64,000 nucleotides of DNA. Source: Pogona vitticeps (taxonomy: Eukaryota; Chordata; Lepidosauria; Squamata; Agamidae). Under the pieces are notes generated by a model that was given only the letters and a program-made list of their open reading frames with translations, was not told where the DNA came from and did not search any database. The position numbers and the translations under genes are program-made. The stretch is from positions 22,129,764-22,193,763 of the forward strand of contig NC_135789.1 in assembly GCF_051106095.1 (NCBI RefSeq). Reading direction: 5' to 3'. Below are positions 34,620 through 46,385 of this stretch, in pieces; position 1 is the first letter of the stretch, and the number at the start of each line of letters is the position of its first letter.

Positions 34620-34764
34620 GACGAATGGCAATCTATAGAGAGGTGGATTTAAAACAAAAAAACATGTAAAATTATTATTTTTATGTAGAATGAATGATGC
34701 TGCAAGCTTTTGCCGGCAGGCCTGTCTCAAAAAATTAAGGAAAGGAGAGCTGAAGCAGGAATAA

Positions 34765-35040
34765 ACATCAGCTGGCCAGACAGCTCAGTGCATTAGTTTT
34801 CTGGCAGCAAAACCATAGGTTGGGAGTTCGAATCTCCACGGTACCTCCAGGGAGAAGAGCCAGCCTGGGTGGCCTTGGGCAAAAGCTGCACAGGAGTCCC
34901 AGGGATCCCACCCCCTGGAAGAAGGGGATGGGAAACCACTTCTGAGTATTCTCTACCTGGAAAACCCTGAAAAATGTTGCCAACCAGAACTGATAGCACA
35001 TCATCATCATCATCATTAGTGGTGGTGGTAGTAGTAGTAA
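34765..35040 (+). repeat. tRNA-derived SINE, family A (most complete copy)
   Basis: Head GCTGGCCAGACAGCTCAGTG (A box), GGTTGGGAGTTCGAATCTCC (B box), body GAGCCAGCCTGGGTGGCCTT, GGGAAACCACTTCTGAG and CTACCTGGAAAACCC, then an ATC/GTA microsatellite tail. Confidence 0.75.
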
Positions 35041-35304
35041 ACTTCTTAAAAGTGTGATAAAGAAAACGCAACACTGAAAAGACTTGAACATACATTGGGG
35101 AGCAGGAGAGAGGAAAAACTGGGGTACGATAGTCAGTCAACAGACTGTCAGAGGACATAACAAGGATGCAAAGGAGAATCATCATAAGCCCCGATCTCAT
35201 GGCAGAGGAGAGTGAAGATGAGGGAGAAACCGCTTCTCTACCCACACCCACAGACCCAACTGTGCTGGTGGAAATGTCCACCCTATACATCTACCATAAC
35301 CAAC

Positions 35305-35388
35305 GTGTATGAAAAGAATGACAGACTCTGGCAACCTGGGTTCGAATCCCCGCTCAGCCATGGAAACTTAATAGGGGTGACGAGATGG

Positions 35389-35424
<36 letters not shown>

Positions 35425-35425
35425 C
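35305..35425 (+). repeat. SINE family B head plus (AC)n
   Basis: GCAACCTGGGTTCGAATCCC and CAGCCATGGAAACTTAATAG, followed by about 15 AC units. Confidence 0.55.
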
Positions 35426-35609
35426 AAAAGCCTAGGTAGTATGGACGATAGGCTGTTACCCAAGCAACAAATCCACCCTCTCCACGTTGCTGAAATGGTC
35501 CAATGGAAAGGCAAGAGCCAATACAACTGATTCCAGTGATGTCGCAGGAGTTGGCAGAACAACACGAACTGCCTTCGGGACTCCAGCTCCGGATTTTGCC
35601 TCGAGGTAT

Positions 35610-35725
35610 ACCCAATATGGTATACCGATAGACTGATAAACAGACCGGGACACCGGAAACCTGAGTTCAAATCCCTGCTTGGCAACAGAAATTCCCTGGA
35701 AAGGGGAAGCTGCCGGTAAAGCTGC
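35610..35725 (+). repeat. tRNA-derived SINE, family B (head)
   Basis: AACCTGAGTTCAAATCCCTG and GGCAACAGAAATTCCCTGG follow the family order. Confidence 0.45.
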
Positions 35726-36260
35726 TTCTTAAAATGCTCTAACTCTGAACACACTCAAACAGAGTAAACCCACTGAGTTAATGGATGAGTCGGCAAAGTT
35801 TCTGTAAATCCCATTGATTCAATGAGTCTATACAACTTTGGGATGTCTACCAACCGGATTCAACCCACCAGCTCCAGAGCCCCTTTCCTGCCATTCTAGG
35901 CCTCAGGATTGGGCCCCTCGGCACCACCCTCTGAGATCTGCTATAGTTTCTCCTCCTTTTACAGCTAATCTGAAGGAGGGGGAGGGGGGGTCAAAACAAA
36001 AAGACATACTAGGAGAAAATGTTAAAAGCCCACAAAAATGCTTTCTCTCCTCCCACACTGGCCAATGCAAGCAGCCCACAAGGAGAAATGTGGTTAAAGC
36101 ACAAAGAAAGAAAAATCACACACAGAGAAGAGTTGAGGAGGGATATGAGTGATTTAATTTGGGAAACAGAAAAGGCACAGGAACAGATCCCCCCCCCCAC
36201 TGATTTATTAACTCCCTGTCAACTTAGCCTTCTAAGTGACACTCAAACAAAAACTAAAAG
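35726..36260. other. ORAI2 leader intron, nothing recognised
   Basis: No exon or repeat boundary was recognised. Confidence 0.4.
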
Positions 36261-36261
36261 T

Positions 36262-36478
36262 ATTATCATCATTGTCATATGCCATCATGCCAAGTCTGAC
36301 TTACGTTGCCCCTTTTGAAGGTTTTCCAGATAGCGAATACTCAGAAGTGGTTCACCATTCCCTGACCGAAGGCCACCCAATCTGGCTGTTTTCCCGGGAC
36401 ACACAGTGCGAGAATCGAACTCCCAACTTCTGGTTTCCGCATGCAGAGATCTAAACCATTGAGCTCGCCAGCCAGCAA
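36262..36478 (-). repeat. tRNA-derived SINE, family A
   Basis: Reverse copy: AAGTCTGACTTACGTTGCCC, CTCAGAAGTGGTTCACCATTC, GAATCGAACTCCCAAC (B box inverse) and ATTGAGCTCGCCAGCCAGC (head). Confidence 0.65.
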
Positions 36479-37055
36479 AAAACGTAACAGGGCAACGAAT
36501 GACGGGAATCCAGCTGAATATTTAGGCCAGTGTAACACAGTCAGTGTAGCTTTCAGGGGCAAGTGAAAAATTCAGCATCAGTTTTTGCACTCATACACAC
36601 AGTGTTGCACAACTGGGGAGCAACAGGAAATGCCTTGGCCCCTGTCTTAACTTGTGGCAATTTGCCACTGAAATGTCTATCAATGGATCTGTGCCACTAG
36701 GTGTAATTAATGGGATTCTAGACCGTATAAATAATGTCTCTCTGTGTGTATTTTAAACACCAGTATCAATGGAAACTTACAAATGACCTATCAGGTTAAA
36801 AATAAAACAATACAATATTGTCACAGTAAAGAGGGAAGTTCTAGCCACACTTAAAATTAGGTAGCAAATATTTTAAAAAGTTCCACATCGTAAGAGGCAG
36901 CACGAGAGAGAATGTCTCTCTAAACACAATTTTCAGGAGACAAAATTTTGTAAACAAGGCAGCAGTAGAGGAAAGTGGTAAGACAGCCAGTGTTCAATCA
37001 CTTAACTTGTTGGGAAAACAGAAAAGTATTGTTGCCAAGGGGGAAAAAATGATTC
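36479..37055. other. ORAI2 leader intron, nothing recognised
   Basis: No supported feature. Confidence 0.4.
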
Positions 37056-37440
37056 GTTTGAAATGTGGTGCTGGAGGAGAGCTTTGCAAACACCCTGGAT
37101 TATCGGGAAAACAAACAAGCGGGTCCTAGAGCAAATCAAGTCTGAATTATCTCTGGAGGTCACAATATTGAGGCTGAGGCTGTCCTACTTTGGGCACCTC
37201 ACGAGAAGGCAGGATTCCCTGGAAAAGACCATAATGCTGGGAAAAGTCGAAGGCAGCAGGAAAAGAGGAAGGCCATATACGAGGTGGACTGACTCCTTAA
37301 AGGAAGCCACAGACTTGAGTTTGCAAGAGCTGAGCAGGGCTGTTGAGGATGATGGGACATTTAGCAGATCGCTCATTCATAGGGTCACCATGAGTCAGAG
37401 GCAACAACAAAAAGAAACAGAAGGCAAACGTGATGATTTA
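37056..37440 (+). repeat. BovB (RTE) LINE 3' coding fragment
   Basis: One open frame includes LSYFGHLTRRQDSLEKTIML, GKVEGSRKRGRPYTRWTD and SLKEATDLSLQELSRAVEDD, a good match to the BovB ORF2 C terminus. Best-preserved BovB piece here. Confidence 0.85.
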
Positions 37441-37484
37441 GAGGAAATGCAATGAATTTTGGATCCAGTAATTACTAATTTATT

Positions 37485-37652
37485 ATTATTATTGATAATA
37501 ATAATAATCTTAGAACTTCAGAGTTAGAAAGGACCCCGTGGGATCATCCAGTCCAGCCCCAGTCAGGAGGCTCTGGGGGGGAATCAAACTCCCAACCTCT
37601 GGTTCCGCATCTCCAGAGACGTCAACCCTTGAGCCATACAGCAGTAACACAA
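37485..37652 (-). repeat. tRNA SINE with CR1-like tail, family C
   Basis: The minus strand starts TGTATGGCTCAAGGGTTGAC, has GGTTGGGAGTTTGATTCCC, and ends GGGGCTGGACTGGATGATCC plus ATT repeats. Confidence 0.65.
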
Positions 37653-39425
37653 TTTGTAATAACACTCAAACACCCTCATAACTTAGGAGCTGGGGGCCCA
37701 CAGGGACGCCTGATGGAAAGAAGGATGCAGCCGTACCCGCAGGGCTGAAGGGCCCCCAGCCCTAATGGAAACACCTTGGTTGCCATTAAGAATGGGAGCC
37801 ATCGCCCACCAAGCCACTATTATTCCCAGTGAGCCCGGTTAATATCATCTCTCTCAGATTCCAAAACAGGCAAGGTTCAACCTCCCCTGGAGATTCAAAT
37901 TGAAATGTTGACATGACCAATCAGGCAAAAAATCTACCATACTGCTCCTGGACATGGAGGCTCCATTTAGCGGTCACAGGCAAAAAAAACACCACACTTA
38001 AAAATAAATAAATAAATTTGATTTCCGCCTCCCTTTTCGCAGGCCAGAAGTCTCTGTCTTATCCTGACGCTTTGACCTTTCTCCGTCCCAATTGCTCTTG
38101 GGGCCCCCAGGAATTAAAAAAAGAGCGAGAAAGAAAACCAGATGCTTTTTCCAGCCACATTCCCTTCCCTCCCCGATTCCCAAACACACTCTTTCTAACC
38201 CGTACCTCCTCTTCCTTTGATTGCTCTTTAACCATGCTCCGCTTCCATCATCTTCTCTCATCCCAAGGGGGCTACAGAGAGGGCAGAGGCACAGAGGGGC
38301 CCATGATGGATGGGGCTCTTGGAGTAAATGATTCTGAAGACAGAACGTGGGGGTGGAAGGATCCATGAAAGGGAAGGATTCCATGAAATTCCCTGTTTCT
38401 CTGAGCAGACTCTCCCAGCCTCTCCCTACTTATCATTCTACTTCAAGGTTGGAGGGAAACACACACACACATACACACACACACACAATCCCACGTCGCT
38501 TAGCAATTCAGTAGTCAGGCACAAAACCTTTGATTCCCTCCCAACACACACTTGTCTTCTTTGGCCTATTCTCCACTGTGTGAGGCCAAGTCTTTTAAAA
38601 TTCAATGCTCGCTTCTAAAGACACGAATATTCGTCCCAGATATTCAAGAGTGGCAGAAACGGAGAGAGTCTCCCTGCATTTGCCATAGGTCCTGATCAAA
38701 AGGAGGCCAAGAGGTAGAGAGAGACAGAGAGGTAGAGCGAGAGAGAGCGAGAGCGTTGGCACGGCCCAGTCGGTGTGGGATCCTCGAGGCAATATCCAGC
38801 TTACACACCAGGAAATGTATGGGAAGAAGGCCCTCGTTTTACGAACCGTGATTCCTGCAGGAAAATAGAGGCCCGGGGTTGGAAGAAAAACCAGGACCGC
38901 CATGCGGGCAACCCAGGTTAGCTGATGCCAGCCACGTCCAGACCCTCTCCCACTCCTGGCAAAACCGTGGCATAATTTGGAGCTGGGTGGGAAGGAGTTG
39001 AGCCTGGTGGAACCCACAAGACCCACACAAAACCTTTAAAGCCAGCCCATTTTGAGCGGCCGAAGCTTTGGTCGGTGTAAGCGTCCAATGGGACCGTCCA
39101 CCCACATCTCCGGAGGGAGGGTCACGTGAGCAAAAGCCCATGGAAGAGGCCAGATCCTAAAGCCGCCCCGTGGGGTTCCCACGATCTTACCACGACAGCC
39201 TACGTGCATTCGATACCACGATAGAGCACATGTGCCGTTTTCCCTCCATAATGGAGAAAGCTTTTGTGTGCGCTTCTTCCATCAAGCCCATTTGTTCGAT
39301 ATTTACTTTCCAAAACAGGAAGGCACAAAGTGGCTTCTTCAAATGAAATATCACCACCCACTTTCCTCCGAGCAGACCCACTGAAGTCAATCACAATTAA
39401 CTACCATGGGTCTATCCGAAGTGTA
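37653..39425. other. ORAI2 leader intron, nothing recognised
   Basis: Simple repeats: (CA)n near 38461 and purine-rich GA near 38700. Several open frames on both strands match no known protein. Confidence 0.4.
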
Positions 39426-39427
39426 CA

Positions 39428-39560
39428 GATATCCAGTGTGGTGCGTGGATAGAGGGACAGGCTAGGACCAAGGAGACCTGGGTTCGAATCCCCACTCAGT
39501 CATGGAAAGTTCACTGGGGGTGTGGAACTAGTAAATCCACTCCTTAACTATCTCACTTAT
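39428..39560 (+). repeat. tRNA-derived SINE, family B
   Basis: CCAGTGTGGTGCGTGGATAG, GAGACCTGGGTTCGAATCCC and CAGTCATGGAAAGTTCACTG. Confidence 0.6.
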
Positions 39561-39929
39561 CTTGAAAGCTTGATTACTGATTGATTGGTTGATTGACTGA
39601 CTGAATCTGTATACCACCCAATTAGTGCATGGCACTATTCAGGGCTGTTAACAATCAAATCTATACAAGTAATACAGTACAACAAAACAAAAACACAGTG
39701 AAAAATAAATCACATTTTAAAAAAAACATAAAGCTAGTGAATCGCCAATTAGGGTCCCTCCAAGTCAGTTCCGACTTGACAGCACGGAACAGCCACAACT
39801 CTAAACGTGACAAAGTCCGGATCCAACCCTGATGAAAACAGCTGCTAAAATATCTTATACGTATTATATTAACATAGAAGAGAACCTGAAAAACAGGTCC
39901 AAGGTTGGTTTTTCCAGTGTACAATAAGG

Positions 39930-40065
39930 CACTGGTTCTTAACCTTGGGTTACTCAGGAGTTTTGGACTGCAACTCCCAGAAGCCTTCACCACCAACTGT
40001 GCGGGCTGGGGTTTCTGGGAGTTGCAGTTCAAAAACATCCGAGTAACAAAGGTTAAGAACCACTG
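39930..40065. repeat. Complete hAT-like short DNA element
   Basis: Ends CACTGGTTCTTAACC and GGTTAAGAACCACTG, with a perfect 8-bp duplication CAATAAGG at 39922-39929 and 40066-40073. 136 bp, noncoding. The 8-bp duplication and end sequence fit hAT. Confidence 0.9.
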
Positions 40066-40073
40066 CAATAAGG

Positions 40074-40770
40074 TATGGGTCTCAGGCGGCAGAAAGTGGA
40101 GGGGGGGGCAACACAACCAGAGTAAGCTCTGCCTGCCCACGGCCATGCCACGCCTAAGCCATAAGCACCTTGCCCCTTTTACAACACCTGGGATCCCACC
40201 GTGGGCAGCAGCGTGGCTGTCCAGGGACTACACAGCCCATGTGTCAACCACACCTCCCACGTCAGTCGGTTCCTGGCCACCATCGGCACTCTGCTGAGGG
40301 GGCTGCCAAGCAGAGCCCTTTCCTCACTGGCAGAAGCACCACAGTTGCCACACTGTATGAGAGAGATAGGAAGCTGCCGGATCCTGAATCAGAAGCTCTT
40401 GACTCCATCTCTTTCCTACACTGGTTGTCAGCATCTCTTTAGAGTTGTCGGCAGAAGTCTGTGCCGGTTCCACACTGGGCATAGAACCTGGGACCTCAGA
40501 CGGCTTACATGTGCGCTTTCCCCCAGAGTTACAGGCCCCGGTGACTGTGAGCAGGCAGGCCACCGGAAATCCAGAGCAGGCTACAGAAGGAGGCCAAGCC
40601 GGGTTGTCCCTCCAAGCTTCATAAGACTTAGCAAACTTTTGCAAACCTTTACTCCAGACTTGGCAAAAATCGTGCAGGATGCAGGCAATGCCAGCAGCGT
40701 GGGTTGCATCGCCAGTGGTGGGCCTGTGGTTTGGGGCAGGCCACACAGCTGGGCCCAACTGCAGGCAAAC
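40074..40770. other. ORAI2 leader intron, nothing recognised
   Basis: Open frames on both strands (for example 40201-40785) have no recognisable domain. Confidence 0.4.
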
Positions 40771-40773
40771 CAG

Positions 40774-40940
40774 AGTGCTGGATAGCTCAGCAGTTTAGGT
40801 GTCCAGCTGTGGAGCCAGAGGTCAGGAGTTTGATTCCACCACCACCACCACCACCCCCGGGCCTTCCTTGACAAGGGCTGGACTGGATGATCCCAAAAGG
40901 TCCCGTCCCAACTCTGCCGTTCTAAGGTTGTTATTATCAC
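40774..40940 (+). repeat. tRNA SINE with CR1-like tail, family C
   Basis: CTGGATAGCTCAGCAGTTTA (A box), GGTCAGGAGTTTGATTCC (B box), a CCA repeat, then GGGCTGGACTGGATGATCCC and a TTATTAT end. Confidence 0.7.
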
Positions 40941-42018
40941 AGCCAGAAACCTCTCTAATGATTTTTTTAAAGGATCAGGTGCTCCTTTGGGTCTAGAATG
41001 AAGTCCCGACAGTGGCAGGGGCAGAGATCAGTTTTCCTAAGTGGATCCCCACCTTCGCAAGAGCCAGAGACCCAGGAAACGTCCTCCGAAGAAGCTGCTC
41101 TTTGCCAGAGGTAAGCGAGAGGAGGCGCATGGCTCCCGGCAGCCCTCCTCCTACCTCCACCAACAAGTTCTACCAGATCTTTGCCCGAGGGCACAGTGGC
41201 ACCCAACAGCTGTCACCATCATCCTCTCTGTGGACTGGTCTCAGACAACAGGAAGCCTGGCAAGCTGACAGCTCTGCCTCCCCATGCAACCCCAAGGGTT
41301 TCTTTCAACGGCACAAGTCCTGCTGTGCAACGGCTACACCCAGACCTGGAGAAAACCGGACCCCTGGCAAAGGCCGTGGATCGTTGTTGTTTTTTTTTAA
41401 ATGTTTATTTGACCCACACCATCTCCAAAGTGTTATGAAATAAATATGCAATATTTTGCATGGGAACTACATGGACTACCCACCCACTCAGTCAACTGGG
41501 TGGCCTACATCTCAAAATCATTATTCCCGAATAATCAGTTGTGAGCAGATCCTCAAATGCTGGTCTCTTCTGTTAAGCATTTCCCATAAACATGCTACTG
41601 AGCAGAGCCTTCACCTTTGACTATCAAGTGAAGCATTCCTGTGTGGTCCATCTTTGCCCACATTTTCTCCCCCCCCCCACACCCCCACAACGCTTTTTGT
41701 CATCTGTATTTCAAAATAGCTGGCTCATGGGATGAGATGCTATCGCGCCCAAAAATCCTATAAGCAGCACAGGCTAAAAATACTGTTCTTTTCGCAATGA
41801 TCCGATGATCAACCTAGCCAAAAGTCTAAATAAAGAGTTCCAGTGACACACAAGTCAAAATGTGTACTTAACTACATGAGCCCTTGTGTGGGGGAGTAAA
41901 CTAGTGTGAAAAGCTTATTTATGCATCTAAGATATTTTTAACCCACCTCAAGAAGGACCCAAAGTGGCTTACATCATTAAAAGACAGTATTTGAAGCTAA
42001 AAATAATAAGTATATAAA
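40941..42018. other. ORAI2 leader intron, nothing recognised
   Basis: A short LINE-tail-like piece lies near 41935-41990 (AACCCACCTCAAGAAGG). No exon was supported. Confidence 0.4.
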
Positions 42019-42020
42019 TA

Positions 42021-42309
42021 CAGTGGTGCCTCGCAAGACGAAAGTAATTCGTTCCGCGAGTAGCACTGTCTTGCGAAATTTTTGTCTTGCGAAAAGCAGT
42101 TTCCCATAGGAATGCAATGCATTCTATGGAAACCTCGCAATACGAAAATAATCATTCGTCTTGCGGGGCATCGGTCTTGCGAAAAACATCCATCTTGCGA
42201 AGCACAGCCATAGAAGAAGCCATCTTGCGAGGCAGCACAGCGATTGCAAAAACCATTCATCTTACAGGTTTTTCGCCCCGCGAGGCATTCGTCTTGTGAG
42301 GCATGACTG
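42021..42309. repeat. Tigger-like short DNA element (TIR family 1)
   Basis: Left end CAGTGGTGCCTCGCAAGACG and right end CTTGTGAGGCATGACTG, TA flanked. The interior motif TCTTGCGAAA replaces the TTAAGCGAAA of other copies. Confidence 0.82.
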
Positions 42310-42399
42310 TACTAAAAAATTGAACAAATACCCCACTAACAAATGGTTAACAAAAGCAACACAAAAACTCATTCAAAGCAGTAAGGCACAACAATTCGT

Positions 42400-42690
42400 T
42401 TAAAAACCCCACTCAGGTAGCCAGTCACTGAGGGAAAGCTTGCCTGAAGAGAGAGGTCTTTGCCTGCTTGCGGAAGGACAGCAAAGATGGGGCCCGGCTG
42501 GCCTCCAGTGGCAGGGAGTTCCAGAGTCTCTGGGAGCAGCGATAGAGAAGGTCCTCTCCCATGTCCCCACCAGGCATGCCTGTAAAGGTGGAGGGATCGA
42601 GAGAAAGGTCTCCCCTGATGATCTTAATGCCCGGGTGGACTCACAAAGGGGGATGATGGGGTCCTTGAGGCAGTTTGAACCCAAGCCGTA
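42400..42690 (-). repeat. L2/CR1-like LINE fragment
   Basis: Same sequence family as 4100-4370; minus-strand GTWERTFSIAAPR is a decayed form of the ORF2 C terminus. Confidence 0.55.
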
Positions 42691-43281
42691 AAAGAGAGAA
42701 AGAGAGAGAGAAAGAGAAAGAAGGCACAGTGCATGGGGAATAGAACGGATGCCTTTCTCATACAGATAAACCTAGAGATATTCACTATATTCACTAGCAT
42801 TCATATAAATCAATGGACCCATTCTGATATATAGACCCAAACAGAGTTAGACCCACTGAATGAAAGCAACTGGTTAACTGAATCCCTTGAATCAATCCCT
42901 TGATTTGGTGGGATTTCCTCTGTGAACAAGAAAATTCGAAGGGTAGCTGGCTGCCTCCCTCCCTCCCTCCCTCCCAGCACCTTACCCACAAAGACTCCCC
43001 CCCCCCGTCATCCAAAGTCCAAACCTGACCTGCAATCATGAATGATTCGGCTTTCTTTCGAAGGCCTTGGAAAAGTTTGCAGACCGATCCATACACTGGG
43101 ACAGCATTTGATCATTTTCGTTCGAAAACGTCGGCCTGATTTGTTCCCCGGGCTTCTCAAAGTATTGCCGGCAAACTCCAGAAATCCATATAAATTAAAC
43201 CGATGTTTCGTGGGATGCAATGCAACACAACCCTAAGCTACTGCTTTCCCAGGCAGACACAGGGATAACACAACCCTTCTT

Positions 43282-43322
<41 letters not shown>

Positions 43323-43808
43323 ACTTGAATGTCACAGGTCATCACAGCCAGGGCATTTTTCACAACTCTTACTGGGCAGATTTCATTTTATTTCTCACCC
43401 AACCCATATTCCTACATGAGCTCAAGACCACTTAATGGGAGTCATTTTTCTGCGCCCCCCCCGGCGTTTCTTTTCACAACAGCCCTGCAGGAGAGCTGGC
43501 CCGGCTCAAACTCATTCTGTGAGATCTGAGGGTGGCCAAAGACTCTCCCCCGCCCCCGGTGGCTTGTCATTTCGTGGTACAGGGGAACTGTTGGGAACTG
43601 AGAGAAACACATGGAATACAAGCCCCCCCCCCGAACCTCTCCACCTCTCGTTTCTCCCGGCCAGTCATCTCTGCAAAATGAAACCACATTTTGAACTGGC
43701 TGACCGGTTTTCCCAGAAAAGAAAACCAGACAGGACAGTTTATTAGTATTTAAACTCTGCCTTGGTTTAAAAAAAAAAAACCACAAGATGACGAAAGCAA
43801 ATCCTTAC
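42691..43808. other. ORAI2 leader intron, simple repeats only
   Basis: (GA)n near 42690-42722, (CCCT)n near 42955-42976 and (CA)n at 43286-43320. No exon was recognised. Confidence 0.5.
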
Positions 43809-43999
43809 CCGTTGTCAAGAGGGTGGGCTTTGCTTTAAATCCCGTCCCTGTTGCTCAATCCCAGTGGTGGCTTCAGTGGGCGTTGCCGGGGTCGGATCCA
43901 GCTACCAGTTGGTGTCAGCTGGAGCCCCGGGAAGAGGGGAAGCGCCCGGAGAGTTCAGGTAGCTGCCAATGCCGAGCTTGATCTGGTTTGTCATCTCTG
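43809..43999 (-). other. ORAI2: Probable ORAI2 untranslated exon with a short upstream ORF
   Basis: The minus strand has the acceptor TTTTTTTGCAG and, 191 nt on, the donor GGTAAGG. It opens with CAGAGATG; that ATG starts a 30-codon frame (43994 to 43902, MTNQIKLGIGSYLNSPGAS... to a TAG). The exon lies between the ORAI2 CpG island and coding exon 1, which needs an upstream leader exon. Assignment is inferred from position and splice sites, not from transcripts. Confidence 0.5.
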
Positions 44000-44009
44000 C
44001 TGCAAAAAA

Positions 44010-44670
44010 AATAAATGGTAGGGGAGAAAAGCTTTAGATCTGGGGGAACGGGTGTTCACGACCCTGGCGTGAGCTGGTCCCCCCTCTTCCTTCTCCTCTG
44101 CTGATTCATTTCTCTGGCGAGATCCTCGGACTCCCAGATGTGCACAGAAAGGGGAGGGAGGAAAGCAAAAAATGCAGCTCCAGGAACTCGCTGGCACTCT
44201 GGAATCTTCTCTCCGTACAGCACCTTCCCTGAAATACCCGAGCCCCAACAAATCGGAAACTCTTAACGCCACCCCCTCCAAGCCGGACACCTCGGGGCTC
44301 CCATCCCACCGACAACGGCTGGCCGGCTTCTCTCGCAACCGAGATTCCCTCGCTCTTCCTCCGAACCGTTCCTGACTCCACCCACCCATCAAACAATCTC
44401 GGCCTTGCCTTTCAAAACAGGAGACCTGATCCCTGGTCTCTTGAAACAGGAACCTCTCCGGAAGGCAAGGGGCTCCTCCATTCCATTCCCTCCTTCTGCC
44501 CAGTTTGCACCTGGGGGCCGCTTATAAACATAGGAGACCAAGGGAGCTGTTCGCATATTAAAAGCCTGCAGAATGAGGCAGGAGGAAACCGACAGGTCTC
44601 TGTCCCCAAAGAGCCTCCAGTTTTACAGTAGAAAAAAAACAACCTCCATAAGTGGGCAACACCTTTATTA
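44010..44670. other. ORAI2 leader intron, nothing recognised
   Basis: No recognised feature. Confidence 0.4.
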
Positions 44671-44677
44671 ATAATGA

Positions 44678-44922
44678 TAGTCATGTGCTATTGGCTGAAA
44701 TCTGACTTATGGTGAACTTTTTCAGGGTTTTCCAGGTAGAGAGGACTCAGAAGTGGTTGACCCTTCCCTTCCTTCCAGGGGGGCCCTGGGAGGACTGTGC
44801 CGCTGGCCCAAAGCCACCCGGGCTGGCTCTTTTCTCGGGAAGCCCAGTGGGGGAATCAAACTCTCAACCTCTGGTTCCACAGCCAGAAACCTAACTCCTT
44901 AAGTTGTCCAACCAACTCATAC
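44678..44922 (-). repeat. tRNA-derived SINE, family A
   Basis: Near-complete reverse copy: TCTGACTTATGGTGAAC, CAGGGTTTTCCAGGTAGAGA, GGGGAATCAAACTCTCAACC and AACTCCTTAAGTTGTCC. Confidence 0.72.
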
Positions 44923-45529
44923 CCTTATTAGGACCAACTAAAATGGCAGAAAATGTATAAGCATCCAGGTTTCCCAGAATTCTTCATCAAGACAGTTGGT
45001 ATTTAAAAAAAAAAACAGACAGGGAATCTTACATATCCATGGATCTCCATAGAATTCCATCCTCATTCCGACAGGCCCTATTCGGCGGAATCTAACACCC
45101 AAATACCTGCCCGAAACCTATTCAGTCTGAAATCTCCCCCGGGGACTTAGTTTTATAGCAGCCTACAGAGTAGCCAAACTCTCCTGCTTTTTCTTGGTTT
45201 CCGTTGAGCTCGTGGGGAAAAACCCCGCTATCTTCGTTTTCTTACAGTGCAATCCTACACAGGTTTACACAGAGGTCAGACCCCACGGCGCTGGGAAGGA
45301 ACGATGGTCCAGCAGTGCATCACGCACACCAAAGGTGCCCTCAGAACTGACAATATTCAGATCTAATATAAAGCTGTATCTTCCACTGTTTTATCAAGGC
45401 CTATTTCCCAGCGGACAGAATGGCTTCAGAAGAGCCAGGGGGAATAGACTGTCTAAAAAATTTATATGTACAGCTTTCTAGATCTCCCTCATTAACTCCA
45501 GTGCTAATGTAGTGTTTGCTATTATCCAC
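44923..45529. other. ORAI2 leader intron, nothing recognised
   Basis: No supported feature. A family 3 Tigger-like end follows at 45530-45589. Confidence 0.4.
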
Positions 45530-45589
45530 TGTTTTCAGTATCCATGGGGGACTTGGAATCAATCCCCAGCAGACACGGGGGCCCTACTG
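45530..45589 (-). repeat. Tigger-like element fragment (TIR family 3)
   Basis: TCAGTATCCATGGGGGACTT to GGGGGCCCTACTG, then TA. Confidence 0.55.
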
Positions 45590-45711
45590 TACCCCATTTT
45601 ATAAATTGCTTTTGTACCCAAAAAGACAAGAAAACGTTATCTGAAAACACATTTCTTCCCTCAATACATTAGTTCCCGAGTAAGATACACCACAACGCAG
45701 CCTAAGAATGG

Positions 45712-45830
45712 AGCCCGTGTGGTGTTAACAGATGGCCTGTTGGACCGTAGCCAAGGAGATCCGAGTTCCAATCCTGTTTTGGCAACAAGTCATGGGTGGG
45801 GTGACAAAGGTAAATTATACCTTCCTGAAC
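45712..45830 (+). repeat. tRNA-derived SINE, family B (head)
   Basis: GGCCTGTTGGACCGTAGCCA and GAGTTCCAATCCTGTTTTGG in family B order. Confidence 0.5.
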
Positions 45831-46044
45831 ATCTCGTTTATAGACCTCAAAATCACCACAAGGGCCACCCTAAGTCAAAGCAACCGACGTCCCATAACTA
45901 CACAGGTAAAGCACATCACAGACCTGAACAACAATCACATAAATATTACTTCCTTACCATTTTTGGCCCACAGCTCCAAGAACTGCCCCGGCAGCACCAT
46001 GCTTGGGGGATTCTGGGACTTGTGGTTTTTTACTACTATACTAT

Positions 46045-46385
46045 CTCTGAGGGGAGACAGGATAGCACTCTTCAAAGACTTGAAAAGTAGTCTTACAGAG
46101 GAGGGGCAGGATCTGTTCTCAATCATCTCAGAGTGCAAGACACGTCATAATGGGCTCAAGCTACAGGAAGCCAGATTTAGGCTGAATATCAGGAAAAACT
46201 TTTTAACTGTTAGGGAACCCATGACTTCGGGAGGTGGTGGGCACTCCAACACCTCAGGAGGTGGTGAGGCCTTCAACAGAAAACTGGACACCCTGTCAGG
46301 TCTGCTTTCATCGAATTCCTGCATTGAGGTGGGGGTTGGACTGGATGGCCTTTGAGACCCCTTCCAACTCCCATGATGCTAGCAT
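46045..46385 (+). repeat. CR1 LINE 3' end
   Basis: GATTTAGGCTGAATATCAGG, AAAAACTTTTTAACTGTTAG, a GGTGGTG region, GGTTGGACTGGATGGCCTTT and CCCCTTCCAACTCCCATGAT. Uninterrupted relative to the split copy in ALKBH4 intron 1. Confidence 0.85.

Noticed and set aside
34765-34850. Possible functional tRNA gene (A and B boxes present)
   Set aside because: No acceptor-stem pairing visible; the boxes belong to the head of a dispersed SINE with many copies here.
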